64,000 nucleotides of DNA from Purpureocillium takamizusanense. Lineage: Eukaryota > Ascomycota > Sordariomycetes > Hypocreales > Ophiocordycipitaceae. Positions 33,713 to 49,749 of this stretch are shown in pieces (the stretch's first letter is position 1; each line of letters starts with the position of its first letter). The stretch lies in NCBI RefSeq assembly GCF_022605165.1, contig NC_063068.1, positions 1,488,001 to 1,552,000 of the forward strand. Direction: 5' to 3'. Below the pieces are notes generated by a model, which was not told the DNA's origin, did no database searches, and saw nothing but the letters and a program-made list of their open reading frames with translations. The translations under genes and the position numbers were made by a program.

Positions 33713-35665
33713 CTACCTTCGTCTTACAGTAGCTCGAGGTCGCTTCGGTATCAAATCTGACGAGCCGGTGCCGCTCGATGGTCTTGTGCCATCCAGGTCG
33801 GTTCCCGATATTGGCCGGACGTGTCCTGACTCGAACGTCGAGCTCGCACGCACGGAAGGGTTACGGGGCCACCCCAGCGGCATGTTGGAGAGGCGTCGTG
33901 GATTGCTGGCGCCCTGGTTGCGAACCTCACCGATCCTGACCGGGGCTGTTTCAATCATCATGTTGTTTTCTGCGCTCGACCGAGAGCTTCGCTCGCTGAT
34001 CGAGCCAACTGTGGCGCCAGTTTTTTCATCGTAGTCTTCGCCCCTTCGTTTCCAGAATGCTGCGGCACCACCTCCGCCGGCAGCGACAGCCGCAATTTGC
34101 GCTGCTGTGAGGTTGTGAAAGCTCCTGACCTGCTGCATGGGCGTCTTGTCGGATGTTTCATCCAAGAATATCCAGACCATTCCCGCCATCATGCCAAGAA
34201 GCACGACAACTGTGAGGATGGCGGCGCCAGCAGTATCGCCAGCGGTGATGGCTTTGAAGCTGGGGCCCTTGGGATTGTTACGGCCCACGTCGCTGCCACC
34301 GCTGCCAGGGTTTCCCTTGCTCGTCCCACCTTTGTCGTTTGTTACGGGCGGCCCGCGATCTTTGATGATGCATGAAAGCGTCACCTCCATTGCAGCCATT
34401 TGCTGTCCCACCCCCGTGTTGTTGTCGAACTCGTCGGTGGTCCATTTCAGCCCGCACAAACGCCCGTTCTTGCCGCCCGTGCATTGCTTCGCGGCCGCCA
34501 CGGCTGACGCCCGCAGGTACGGCATCACGACTTCGTACGTGTGTGGCGCCCACTTGGTGATTGCGGCAAGCCAGCGGCTCAGGTACGCCTTGAAGGACTG
34601 TTGGTCGAGGTTGCAGCGGTCCACAGGCTCACAGGCCACTTCTGTCATGATGTCATTGTTTGGCCCGGTGAAGAACACCTTGGTGCCCTCAACCAGATTG
34701 TCCAAACGATCTTTCCAGACAGGATCCTCGGTATAGTTGTACATGGCGGCGGCGCCGAGAATGAAGCCTCCAGCGTTGTACGTAAACTGATATGGCGTGA
34801 TGTCGGTGCAATTGGGTCCTGTATGCGCCCCGTCGAGAACTCGCCAATACTTGTCGATGAAGTCGACGCCTACCATCCAATCCCACGTCTTAACCGCCCA
34901 GTCCGCGTACGACTGATTGCCCGTGTAAAGGGCAAGGCGTGCGCCGAGAGCAAAGAAGCACGCCTGCGAGATGGAGTTTTTGTAGTCGTAGCCATTGTTC
35001 CAGCTGAAGATCTGCCATCTCAGACCGCCATTGCAGTGTTTGGTGTCCCACCGTGCGGCTTGCGTGTTGAAGACGGCTTGCGCCAATCCGAGCCATTGCG
35101 GCTTGTCGGCTGGAGGGTTCGGGAAGTTGTACTCGGCCGCCGACATGACCGAAAGACCCCAGAAGCCCTGGTCATCATTGCCCTCGGTGAGTGTCTGGTT
35201 TCGTGGCATGTAGTCGTTGGTGTCGCCGACTTGAAAGAGGAGGCCTTTGGTAATGAGATTGTTGTACGAATCGTCTTTCGTATAATACCAGTAGTCGATT
35301 AAGGCGCCCATCATGGCACCGGCCTCCCACCCTGCGAGGCATTGGTTAGAGAAGCCATCGAAGTCGAGCACAAAGGATCATGCGCCTACAGTAATATGGG
35401 TCTGGCAGCAGGCCAGGCGTACCACCGGGCTTGTCGCCGTTGTACCAAGAAAGCATGTCTTCGGCCATTTGCTTGGCAATTGTGGTGACGGATTCTGCAG
35501 AACAACTTGTCAGTTAGCCGAATCGGCATGGCGGTGTTAGAGTATGCGAAACGTACCGGTCGAGTTGGGATCAAGGTTGTATGCCGCGACCAGCGGGCTG
35601 GCTGTGACCAGCAGCGACGCCGTGGCCGCCTGGCGCCACCCCGGCCACCGAGGGACCCGGACCAT
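33713..35665 (-). CDS. GH76 mannan endo-1,6-alpha-mannosidase (Dcw1/Dfg5-like) with transmembrane tail
   Basis: Dcw1/Dfg5 enzymes act at the cell surface and help transfer GPI mannoproteins to wall glucan. Exons 35665-35557, 35494-35390 and 35331-33713 (introns 62 and 58 nt, both phase 1) give 610 aa. The signal peptide is in MVRVPRWPGWRQAATASLLV. Intron 2 removal restores LLPDPYYWWEAGAMMGALIDYW; without it the frame reads a false Met. The catalytic Asp pair is in GNDDQGFWG (about 124-126). KHCNGGLRWQI, YKNSISQACFF and YNAGGFILGAAAMYNYT are family hallmarks. Unlike the GPI-anchored yeast enzymes, this protein has a clear membrane segment at about 440-461 (AAILTVVVLLGMMAGMVWIFL). A ~149-residue Ser/Arg-rich tail follows, predicted to be cytosolic. 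Confidence 0.93.
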
Positions 35666-37056
35666 GTTAAAAGCGCTTATAGGTAGCCGCGACGGGGCCT
35701 TTAGACACGGAAGCACAACTGGCAACCCATGGACAATCAAGAAGTACAGAAAGATTGCCAAGTCTTGGAATCGATGTGAGAGAGAGGTGAAGAGCCAAGC
35801 CTGGCTGTGCTTGAGCAAGAAAAGGAAGAGGCGAGCAAGCGTGCAAAAGGACAAGGAGGTGGAGGCGGGAGAGCCGGAGCCAAGCCCAGGAGCGGGTAGG
35901 TAGTTAGTTAGCAGGCGACTTTTTGATGCAGGCGGGCGCGCGTGTGGGTGGAGCTTTAACAAGCTGCCGTCGAAACCTTGGGATGCGTGTAGTACGAGTA
36001 TATTTGTACGGATGGCGCTGCAGTCGAGGAAGCAGGCAAAAGATGGAGGTCGAGCAAGGTTCGTCGCATGTGCTTGGAGAGAGAATGAGGTTGCCAGCAG
36101 CGGCGAGGTGAGGACGGGAAGGGCTTGTGCAGGGGCTGGGATAGGATGGGGATGGTATAGGTTGGGATGGATAGGGTGGACAAGTTCCTGGGGGGGCAGA
36201 CGGACGGTCGTGGCCGCGTCAATTGAAGCCACGAGGCGTCGTCATCCCTCGCAGGTGCATCCGGGGTCGACGAGGGGCCGTGATTCCACAATGGGCCAGA
36301 TGATGAGGGGACCTCAGCCGAGTGCGGCCTTTCCTTTGGGTGGCCGGGGAGACACAGACAAGTCGGACAAAGTCCAGGATGACGATGTACCGTACGGAGT
36401 AGGTACCAACTTGGGGCGCGGCAGTGCATGCAGTAGGAGCTACTCTACTGCTTGCCTCGTACCGCGCTGCTGGGGGGTACGACGTACGAGGTCCTGCGCA
36501 CAGGTAGGTACTTACCGAGGCAGGAACAGGCATGACTACGTGGGCAAGTATCACGTACCGTATTATCGCCGCGACTGGTGCGCACGCATCCGTCCGTCTA
36601 GGTAGGTACTAAGCCAGACGAGTGAGCGATGCTGGCCGGCCGAACTGCATGCAGACTTGGCGAGGGTTGTCATAAGCCTGAGTCTGACACAATGCGCAGC
36701 TCGGATATAAGGCCAAGCAATAGCTTCTGTCTCGGCCTCCGTTTCTGTCCCTTTTTCTCCCCGCGTGCGTCCGCTCTTTGCTTCCAACTTTTCCCCCGCG
36801 CCAAGGGAGCAGGTTCGAGTACAAAAAATGCTGGCGCCGAGCTACCAGAAAACAGGCCCATTTGCATCCCACCTGCAAACATAGAGTATAGTCCTCGGCA
36901 ATCTCTAGAGAACTGCCCAAGGCACAGGATTTGGGGTCTTGATGGAATACCTACCGTACCGTACCATCCGGCGCCGGCAGGCCCCACCTGCGGATACGAA
37001 GTCTGGCGCCCGAATCGTCCGTTGGCGCCTGGCCCGCAAAACCGGGGGCTGGCAAT

Positions 37057-37072
37057 GCTAGTACGTACTAGC
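37057..37072. repeat. 16-bp perfect palindrome GCTAGTACGTACTAGC
   Basis: Fully self-complementary, and the longest member of the GTAC/CTAG palindrome group seen in this window. Function unknown. Confidence 0.8.
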
Positions 37073-38181
37073 CCCTCGGTACCACGGCATTGTGCTGCAA
37101 TCGGAAATACGCACTTCAATTGTAGTGCAATGGATTGTTGCCGGCCGGAGCGAATAGCGACATTTGTTTTTCCTTCTCAGGCAGACACCCATCCAAAGAG
37201 CGAGAGCTGCCTGATGCGAGGAACGGCGCTGGGAAATGGGACATGGAATACGAGAGCCAAGCCAGCCACGGCGGTACGCTGGACTGGTCTGGTGGCAGAC
37301 GGCATGGCGCACTCTGGCTCGCCAGCATGGTGGTGAGGGGGCTGCCCGCTTGGATAGCCGGATCAGCCCCCCCGCGGTTGATCGATGATGACACAAGGCG
37401 GGGACGCTTAGAGATGGTCTTTGTCGCCGCGACCATCTGCTCTCTCCACCTGTAAGACACACTGTCGCGAGCCCTTGTATCCTCGAAATCTCGCCTCGGG
37501 GAGAAGAGCAAGAGGTTGATGGTACATTGGTACGTCGCACCATCTGTCGGCTGCTACTTCGTACGAGGCGGACGCTTCCGGCAGAAGTCAGCCCTACCTA
37601 GACTGCGGGGGAGCAGAAGGCTGGCAGGGGGAGGCGCATTGTTGGTTGACATCCAAAGCTTCCCTTGTCCGTAGACACGCCCAGGTGCCGGAAGCTCGCA
37701 CCATCCCCGCTCGTTTACAAAACAAGCGCAGAGGGACAGCGCAGACCGTGACGCTCCGGCAAAATGTACGGGGAACAATGCCTGGGCTGCAACTTACTTT
37801 CTTGTGCGGACTGGGGCAGCTCTGAGAAGTACGCAGCAGCCGAATGACAGGACAAAGCCGACCGCATGCGCAGGAATGTGGTGAGTGGGCGCAAGCAGCG
37901 ATTTCTTTGTCTGAGACGTTCCTGAGCCGATGCCGCGGTCGTCGCCTGAAACCGTCTTGCAACGAACCGCGTGCGACCAGCAGCGACCTGGCCCAGATGT
38001 ACGGAGATTCCCTAATCACTGCTGGGACCAAGTGCCACGAATGAAGCTGAATGGCTCGATATATATCATCCGAGGTCATTCTGTACAATATACATTCCGG
38101 GACAAGGCGAACGGGTGGCATCAGGCCGACCCGTGGACAGCCACAGCCTCTTTCAGCCACACGGACCAGGTGTGGCTTATG

Positions 38182-38189
38182 TCACGTGA
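38182..38189. promoter_or_regulatory. TCACGTGA E-box
   Basis: Perfect 8-bp palindrome of the Cbf1/bHLH type, about 590 bp upstream of the SNC1 ATG. A single site; relevance unproven. Confidence 0.3.
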
Positions 38190-38774
38190 TTGTCCCCACA
38201 TCTTTTTTGTCTCACTGAATGACTCAGCTGGCGCGGACAATTGCTCTGCCCTTGGGAACAGGTGGTGGGTTCGTTGGTCGCGCGTCCCATGGTAACGTGC
38301 CAGGGGTCATTGGTACTAAGTAAAAGGTACCTATGGGACTCTCATTTGGGCGTGTTCAAGGAGTGGACGGGCACATAGCGGAATGATATTGATAAGAAAT
38401 TCGACATCATAAGAAAGAATTACGGGTTGGACACCTTCGCATTATTGGAAACGGGTCGGTTGCTGCATCGCAGGTGCCGCAGAGAGGGGCCTTGGAGGAG
38501 TCGCCGGAGGTTTCAGTTCCGTTGCCTCCGCAGCCAAGGTGCTGTCGTCAGCCTGTGGCAGCGCTTCGCCTCGCCAACCACCTGACTGGGTTGGCCACCT
38601 CTGTCTCTCGCCTCCCAGTGCTCGGCAACGCAAACTCTCCATTCCCATCACCACCGCAACGCCTCATCTGCGAACCGAACAACGCACCCCGATCGCATCG
38701 CTTTCCTCGAACGACTGCGCTGCCGACTGTCAAATCATTTCGTTTCGACTCATTAAATTCACATCGCCGCCACC

Positions 38775-39606
38775 ATGCCTGAGCAGGAGGCTCCCTACGA
38801 CCCCTACATCCCTAGCGGCCAAGCCGGCTCGCAACAGGGAGGCGCTGGCGGAAATGCCAGGACTCAAGCCCTGCAAGCGGTACGTTCTCTGTGCATTCTG
38901 AGGCGAGCCTGATCCCGCGAGATTGTATGACGACGCCGGCGAGCTGCGCGATCGAGGAACAAAGGCACATCTCCGACACCAAGCAATGGCTACGAACCCC
39001 TCCTGCCTTGATCATCACCCACGACCAGAAACGCTTCCATGGCTTGTCTGCAGCTGCAGCAGATAGCAAAGGTCTGCGGTTTGCGACCGCCTGGTAGTGG
39101 CTTGGGTCGCGACTCGATGGTTGCCGAAGGTTTACGCTGCGTCGTGCTGCGTCGACCCCAACAGTCCCTGGGACCGTGTGGCGCTTGCATCGCCTCTAGA
39201 ACTTCACTGTTCCAGCGTCGCACGGCCCACATCTGCTCGTCGCGCCCTCTACAATCTCGTGTCGGATCAGGCGCAGCTCCGACTTACGCGATGCTAATGT
39301 GACATAGCAAATCGACGACACGGTCGGTGTGATGCGTGACAACATCAACAAGGTCTCTCAGCGCGGCGAACGCCTGGACGCACTCCAGGATAAGACCGAC
39401 AACCTGGCTGTCTCCGCTCAAGGCTTCCGCCGAGGCGCCAACCGGGTTCGCAAGCAGATGTGGTGGAAAGACATGAAGATGCGCATGTGTCTGATTGCTG
39501 GCATCATCATCCTGCTCTGCATCATCATTATCCCCAGTGGTAAGGGCACCCCCATGCCCTACGCTTCCGCACTTACTAACAACGACAAGTCGTTGCTACT
39601 CGTTGA
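38775..39606 (+). CDS. SNC1: Exocytic v-SNARE, synaptobrevin homologue
   Basis: R-SNARE on secretory vesicles that pairs with plasma-membrane Sso/Sec9 SNAREs for exocytosis. Exons are 38775-38879, 39308-39539 and 39590-39606 (only 17 nt including the stop). Introns are 428 and 50 nt; the second has CTAAC just before its acceptor. Product 117 aa, the family length. Residues 1-35 form a Gln/Gly-rich N-terminus. The SNARE motif runs from [20 protein letters not shown] to [11 protein letters not shown] and contains the zero-layer Arg of the R-SNARE class. The tail anchor [16 protein letters not shown] ends in VVATR after splicing. Reading through intron 2 would replace VVATR with a long unrelated tail. 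Intron 1 is long but its ends are canonical (GTACGT...ACATAG). Confidence 0.95.
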
Positions 39607-44572
<4,966 letters not shown>

Positions 44573-45512
44573 AGGAGGAGAAATATAGCGGCTTCAATGG
44601 GTGCTTTGCTGGCGGAGTTTGATGGAATCATGGGCTTGTTATGTTTGGGTCATGGCGGCGTGGCCGGTCGGTCGGGCTCGTGTACGGGAGTCATGTTGAA
44701 CATAGATGGCCTCGTCTTGAGTGAATTCTGTTGATGGGTGGCTTACCCGGCCGACTCTGTATCTGTGCCTTGAAGCCGCTTTCGAAGCAACGTTTGACGT
44801 AAATTTTCTTTCCTAACGTGCCTCGAGGTCGATAGAGTTCCAATCTCGTCTACTGCGGACAGCAAGCAGGTGATGTCGAGGAAGACCCGCCCATTCGTTC
44901 AAGGAGAAGTCTACTTCGTACGTAATTCTGGACAACAAGCCATTTCGGGCGTCTCGCCACGGAGCGCAGATCTTCAGCAAGCACCCACAGGCAGGCGGCT
45001 TGAGGAGCGCCAACACAGCACAGACACATGCAAACGACCACCGGACCTCCGATTACTACCCCTACCACGTTACTGCTTGGGCTTAGCCCCAGCCAAGGAT
45101 CCCCCGGATTTCGCGGGCAACGGGCCGCGAATTGCGGGACAGCCTCGGTATCAACTTGCTGGTGCGTTGTGAGGGGGGGCTTTGCTGCGCAAGGCAGGGT
45201 ATCATTTGACTTGCGCTGGTTGGACCACCATCCCAAGAGGAACTGGTGCCAGAAGACTGGAGCCATCGATGGTTGGACCTGCTGTCCTTCCGTCCCTTTG
45301 TCTCGGGCAAGGCGGCGCCTACGTGCCGCTTGTGGCGTCCGGCTCGGTGAGGGGCTGGGAACCACGGGGGCAAGCTGGCCAGACCATGGCGTTGAGGTCT
45401 CAAGGTGCAAGGACACATATATACTGGAAGTAACGCGCAACTGGAGCTGCGCGGCATTCCACTGCCCTCATCCGCCAAGCTGCCTTGCTTCTCGGCAAAC
45501 ATACCATTATCC
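44573..45512. other. Intergenic region, ARG5,6 downstream / P450 upstream
   Basis: About 940 bases between two plus-strand genes. No supported gene; the right part should be the P450 promoter. A frame open upstream of the P450 Met (from 45405) adds a non-P450-like stretch, so it is not used. Confidence 0.5.
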
Positions 45513-47417
45513 ATGGCTGGAGAGGCGGCTTTCCTCGCCGTGGCGCTCAGCGCGGGCGCGTACATCGTCTTGGTTGGCATCGAATTTCTTACGCGGCGCC
45601 ACCACCTTGTGCCCGAGTTGGTGTCCGCGTATGCCTCGCTCAGCATCGCGGTGCTCCTCGCACTGCCCGTGTTTGTCGCCACGCGGCGGCGCTACCTGCA
45701 CCTGCGCGGGATGCGCCTCCACGGCACGCTCCCGGCGCTCGTCTACCCGCACAAAGACCCGGTGCTGGGCATCGACTGGCTGCGGCTCATGACGGGCGCG
45801 CTGCGGCGCAACGCGGTGCTCGAGACGTGGCACGAGCTGTTCACGCGCACCGTCGGCCAGACGTTTTGGCATCTCTCCATCGGGTCGTGGATGATCATGA
45901 CGAACGAGCCCGAGAACGTCAAGGCTCTCCTGTCGACGCAGTTTGACGCATGGCCCATTGGCGGCACGCGCCAGAAGACGACTCAGCTCGCCCTCGGCCC
46001 GCATGCCATCTTCTCCGCCAACGGCAAGGAGTGGGCCGACGCCCGCGCTCTCATCCGCCCGAGCTTCGTGAGAAACCAGATCGCGGACTTGGAGTGCACG
46101 GACAGGCACGTGGAAACCTTCCTAGGGCGGCTGCCGCGGGACGGGTCGACCAAGGTGGACTTGCAGGCGTTGCTGTACATGTTCACCATGGACACGTCGA
46201 CGGACTTTATGTAAGTTTCCATGTGCGTGTCCCTCGTGGCCGGGTGGTATCCCAGACAGAGGACGTGTGGCTCATCGCGGCGGGCGGGGGATGGATCCCT
46301 ACCTATATAACAGGTTTGGCTACTCGACCGACATGCTCGTCAACCCGACCCCGCGGGCTGTAAAGTTCACGCAGTCCTTTGAGTACGCGCTGTTGTCCTC
46401 GGCAAGCCGCGCGCGGCTAGGCTGGCTGCTTCTCCTGCTGCCGGACCGCAAGCTGAACGACTCGGTCGCGTTTTGCAAGTCGTACATCGACGGGTATGTG
46501 TCGGAGGCGCTCCGGCGCGGCAAGTCGCAGGAGCGGCCATACGTCTTCATGAACGAGATGGTCGACTCGGGGGCGTCGCACAGCCAAATCACGGAGCAGC
46601 TGCTGGCCATGATCTTGGGAGGGCGGGACACGAGCGCCAGCACCATGAGCAGCATGTTCTGGGAGCTCGCGCGGCGGCCCGAGGTGGTGCGGCGGCTGCG
46701 CGCCGAGGTGGCTGACCTGGAGGGGCGGAGGCCGACGTGGGAGGACCTCAAGGGGCTCAAGTACCTCAACAATGTGCTCAGGGAGGGTGAGAGACGTTCC
46801 CGTCCAAGTTCCATACTAACAGGTACTACTATGATGAAGACTTGATGGCTGACGGGCAAGGCAGCGCTGCGTCTCTGGGCGCCAGTCGTCACCAACATGC
46901 GCACCGCCAACAAGGACACGGTGCTCCCGCGAGGCGGCGGCCCGGACGGCCAGGGACCAATGTTTGTGCCCCAGGGGACGAGTTGCCGGTTTGTGCTGTA
47001 CAGTCTGCACCGACGCAAGGACGTCTACGGGGACGATGCGGAGGAGTTTCGCCCGGAGCGGTGGGAGAATCTGCGCATGAGGTAAGCTCCTCCTTTCCTT
47101 TCCTTTCCTTTCCTTTCCTTTCCTTTCCTTTCCTTTCCCCGTGGGCCACGGGGCCGTTCCATCCGGCAGGCATCAAGGGCTGAATCATGACGGTGACACA
47201 CAGCTGGGAGTATGTCCCCTTCAGCGGTGGCCCGCGCATCTGCATTGGGCAGCAGTTCGCCCTGACCATGATGTCGTACCTCACCGCCCGCTTCTTCCAG
47301 GTCTTTGAGAGCATCGAGGCTGCCGACGACGCGCCAATGGAGCAGCAGGCCAGCACCACGATTAGCCTGGTCAACGGGTGTTGGGTGAAGCTGACGCCGG
47401 TGGGAGGTGCGGCTTGA
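45513..47417 (+). CDS. Cytochrome P450, CYP52-clan-like
   Basis: A heme monooxygenase, probably ER-anchored, resembling fungal CYP52-type alkane/fatty-acid hydroxylases and relatives. Exons 45513-46210, 46314-46786, 46865-47081 and 47204-47417 (introns 103, 78 and 122 nt; phases 2, 1, 2) give 533 aa. The N-terminus has two hydrophobic segments, then KDPVLGIDWLRL and a WADARALIRPSF stretch characteristic of this clan. The I-helix is AMILGGRDTSAS. The ExxR (EALR, 390-393) is split by intron 2. PERW lies in the meander. The heme loop FSGGPRICIG has its Cys at about 476. All core motifs are intact. Intron 3 carries a (TCCTT)n repeat. Substrate is inferred only from clan resemblance; sequence comparison is needed to name the CYP family. 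Confidence 0.92.
47091..47138. repeat. (TCCTT)9 pentanucleotide repeat inside P450 intron 3
   Basis: Nine full TCCTT units plus TCC, beginning 9 nt after the intron 3 donor at 47082. Pyrimidine-rich on the sense strand. Confidence 0.92.
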
Positions 47418-47904
47418 GAGCAATGGGTGCGGGAGTTGAATCTACTATCTACTAACAGCACGGGCGAGGAGGGGTCCTGAAGGGAACCTGGAGGCTTATG
47501 AACGGACCGCTGTGAAGCTATAAATAAAATGGTTTAGTAGTCTTATGCAAGGCGCTGGGGGCGTAAGAATGGAAATCGCAGCCCTTTGCGTCTGTCGAGT
47601 CACGTGGGTCAGAATGGCCGGTTGCACGCTCACAATCGTCTTGACAACGGCACGTGTTCAATCGCGTTGTTGTTCGTCGCTGGCCGGCTGCGTGCACTGG
47701 CAGAGGACTGCACTGGAATTTGGCGACAGCCCCGGGTGGGCACCCCCCACGTGACTGCGCGCCAGCTGGCTGGCAACATTTCTAGTAGCGCGTCGTGTGT
47801 GCCAGCTCCAAAAGTTCAAAGCTTCAACCTGCAAACACACCCCTCCGCACCATCCTCCCTCCCCCGCCATCGCCATCGCGCACCCGCGCACCCCGACTGC
47901 AGCC
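47418..47904. promoter_or_regulatory. Promoter region of the RNPS1-like gene with three CACGTG boxes
   Basis: About 490 bases between two plus-strand genes. CACGTG occurs at 47601-47606, 47651-47656 and 47748-47753. The last 100 bases before the ATG are C-rich. The E-box clustering is seen directly; its role is inference. Confidence 0.5.
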
Positions 47905-48941
47905 ATGGCCTCGCGCTCGCGCTCGCGTGATCAACCCGAGCAATCACCCGGCCGTGACCGCTATCGGTCTCGCACGCGCAGCCGCTCCCGCTCGCCCGCG
48001 CCTCGCTCCGGCGACTCGCGCTCTCCCGGCCCCCCCCGCCGCCGCTACGATTCGCGTTCCCCTTCGCGTTCCCGCTCGCGTTCCCGCCGCAACGATCGTT
48101 TCCGCAGCGAGAGCCGTGGCCGCAGCTGGAGCCGTCCCCGCGGCAGGGACAGTCGTGATCGCAGCCCGTCGCCTCGCCCGGACGGTACCAAAGTTCGTGA
48201 TGCCCATCGCGGCCACGTTTTACAAGCCCTTAACTTACCCACTCCCACCCAGATTGTGGTCGAGCGTCTCTCCAAGAACATTCATGAGGGTCACCTTCGC
48301 GAGATCTTTGGCCGCTATGGCCCCATTCTCGATCTCGACCTGCCCATGAACCGCACCTGTACGTGACCCCTCGTTTGCGCTGCCTTCACTGATCAAGCTG
48401 ACGCGTGTGTACCACAGACAACACGAACCGCGGCACCGCGTACATTTTGTACAAGCATCAAGTAGATGCTGAGGTTGCCATTGCGCGCATGCACGAGGGC
48501 GAAATTGACGGCTCCATGATCAGTGTTTCCATCGTTCTGCCTCGCGGCATGATGGCGGTCGATCCGCCTCCTGCCTCACGTGGCGGTAACATGGGCTTCC
48601 GCGATCGCCGCGGCTCGTATGGCCACCCCCCGGCCGGTGGCTATGGCAACGGTCGTCGTCCCTCTCCCGGTTACTCTGGCCCACGAGCCAACGCCAACCG
48701 CGACCCCGAGCCTCGTGGCCCGCGCAACGGCAGCCGCTATCGCAGCCGCTCGTACGGCTCGTACTCGTCTCGATCGCCGTCCCGGTCGGCTCACCGTGGT
48801 GGTGGTGGTGGTGGTGGTGGTGGTGATCGCTACGACGACGGCTACCGGCGCCGCAGCCCTAGCCGCAGCCCGGCCCAGCAAAGCCACGCGAGTTATGATC
48901 GCCCTGGCCCCCCAACTGGCCCCCGCCGCGATTACCGCTGA
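47905..48941 (+). CDS. RNPS1-like RNA-binding protein (RS domain plus one RRM)
   Basis: Resembles RNPS1/SR-type factors of the exon-junction and splicing machinery in the nucleus. Exons 47905-48192, 48253-48358 and 48418-48941 give 305 aa. Residues 1-95 are an RS domain (many SRSRSRS, RDSRDRSPSP). The single RRM follows: RNP2 IVVERLSKNI, then EIFGRYGPILDLDLPMNR, and RNP1 NRGTAYILYK joined across the 59-nt intron 48359-48417. The C-terminus is Gly/Arg/Ser/Tyr-rich with nine consecutive Gly. The first intron (48193-48252, GTTCGT donor, 60 nt) is a multiple of three and stop-free. It could be retained, adding 20 residues (VRDAHRGHVLQALNLPTPTQ) just before the RRM. Splicing is favoured because TK/IVVERL matches the family. 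Confidence 0.88.
48798..48824 (+). repeat. (GGT)9 coding microsatellite
   Basis: Nine pure GGT codons encode Gly9 in the C-terminal tail of the RNPS1-like protein. Pure codon repetition marks it as a recent slippage tract. Confidence 0.9.
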
Positions 48942-49749
48942 TGGTCTTGAGCTTTGACTCAACTACTCATCTGCCAAGATGACGACTGTTCCCCAATGAG
49001 GGAATGTGTACGATGTGCGACGATACCACGAGAACGAGTTAGCCTCTTCCCCAACCTCCTTCTCGTCGCGGATTTTGGCTGACCTCGTTTCGTAGCAGGG
49101 CATGAATCGAAAGGGCGACAGGCGATACTGGGTACGTGAGAGTTGGAACATGATCATGCGGTCACTTTTCGGCGGCATCTTTGGTGTCTTTGGACTCTAC
49201 CCTGCAGTTGATGTACTATTCAACCAACCTCACCGTGGATACCTGTATATTGGCCGACGGTCAGGAAGAGCAGCCGTGTGCCACCAGCCTTGATAGGAAC
49301 CCTTTCGATCTACATTCTCTGCCTGCAGCTTGATGTGACCTCGTGACGCGACTGTAAGTCCTTGGCCAGGAAGGGACAGACACGCAGTCCGTCTACGTTC
49401 TCTTCAGATCGCGACTGAAAGTCCTCATAGCCCGTCATGGTACTGCCCACGGAGAGGAAACCTCAGTACAAAATTCGTGACGTGGCCTCCCTCTCTCCAT
49501 TGCCGACCGCATGCTTACTCTTCTAGATATTCAATACGTACGATCGTTTTGAGATACTCAGCCCGCCTCCTAGATTGCGCCGCCGGTAGCCTTCACGCTC
49601 ACGTCCTTCATGCCTCACCACCTGGCACTACGATACATATTTCTCATTACCATGCCCAACATGCTTGAGGCTCCTGCCACTGATTATGATATCGAGAAAG
49701 TCTCGCTGAGGGCTCACTGGCATCCATAAACGGCCATTTCCCGTCTGGT
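48942..49749. other. Shared 3' region of convergent genes
   Basis: About 810 bases between the convergent RNPS1-like and fasciclin genes. Short open frames only; none supported. Confidence 0.5.

Larger units (their letters stand above)
35666..38774. other. Intergenic region between divergent GH76 and SNC1 genes
   Basis: About 3.1 kb. GTAC-rich patches lie at 36390-36610, 36940-36965 and 37057-37072 (16-bp palindrome). A TCACGTGA site lies at 38182-38189. Open frames up to about 235 codons show no family resemblance and no signal of splicing. No supported gene. Confidence 0.5.

Noticed and set aside
36629..37336. 235-codon plus-strand frame in the GH76/SNC1 gap
   Set aside because: No domain, no signal peptide, mixed codon use, and it crosses GTAC palindromes; likely chance.
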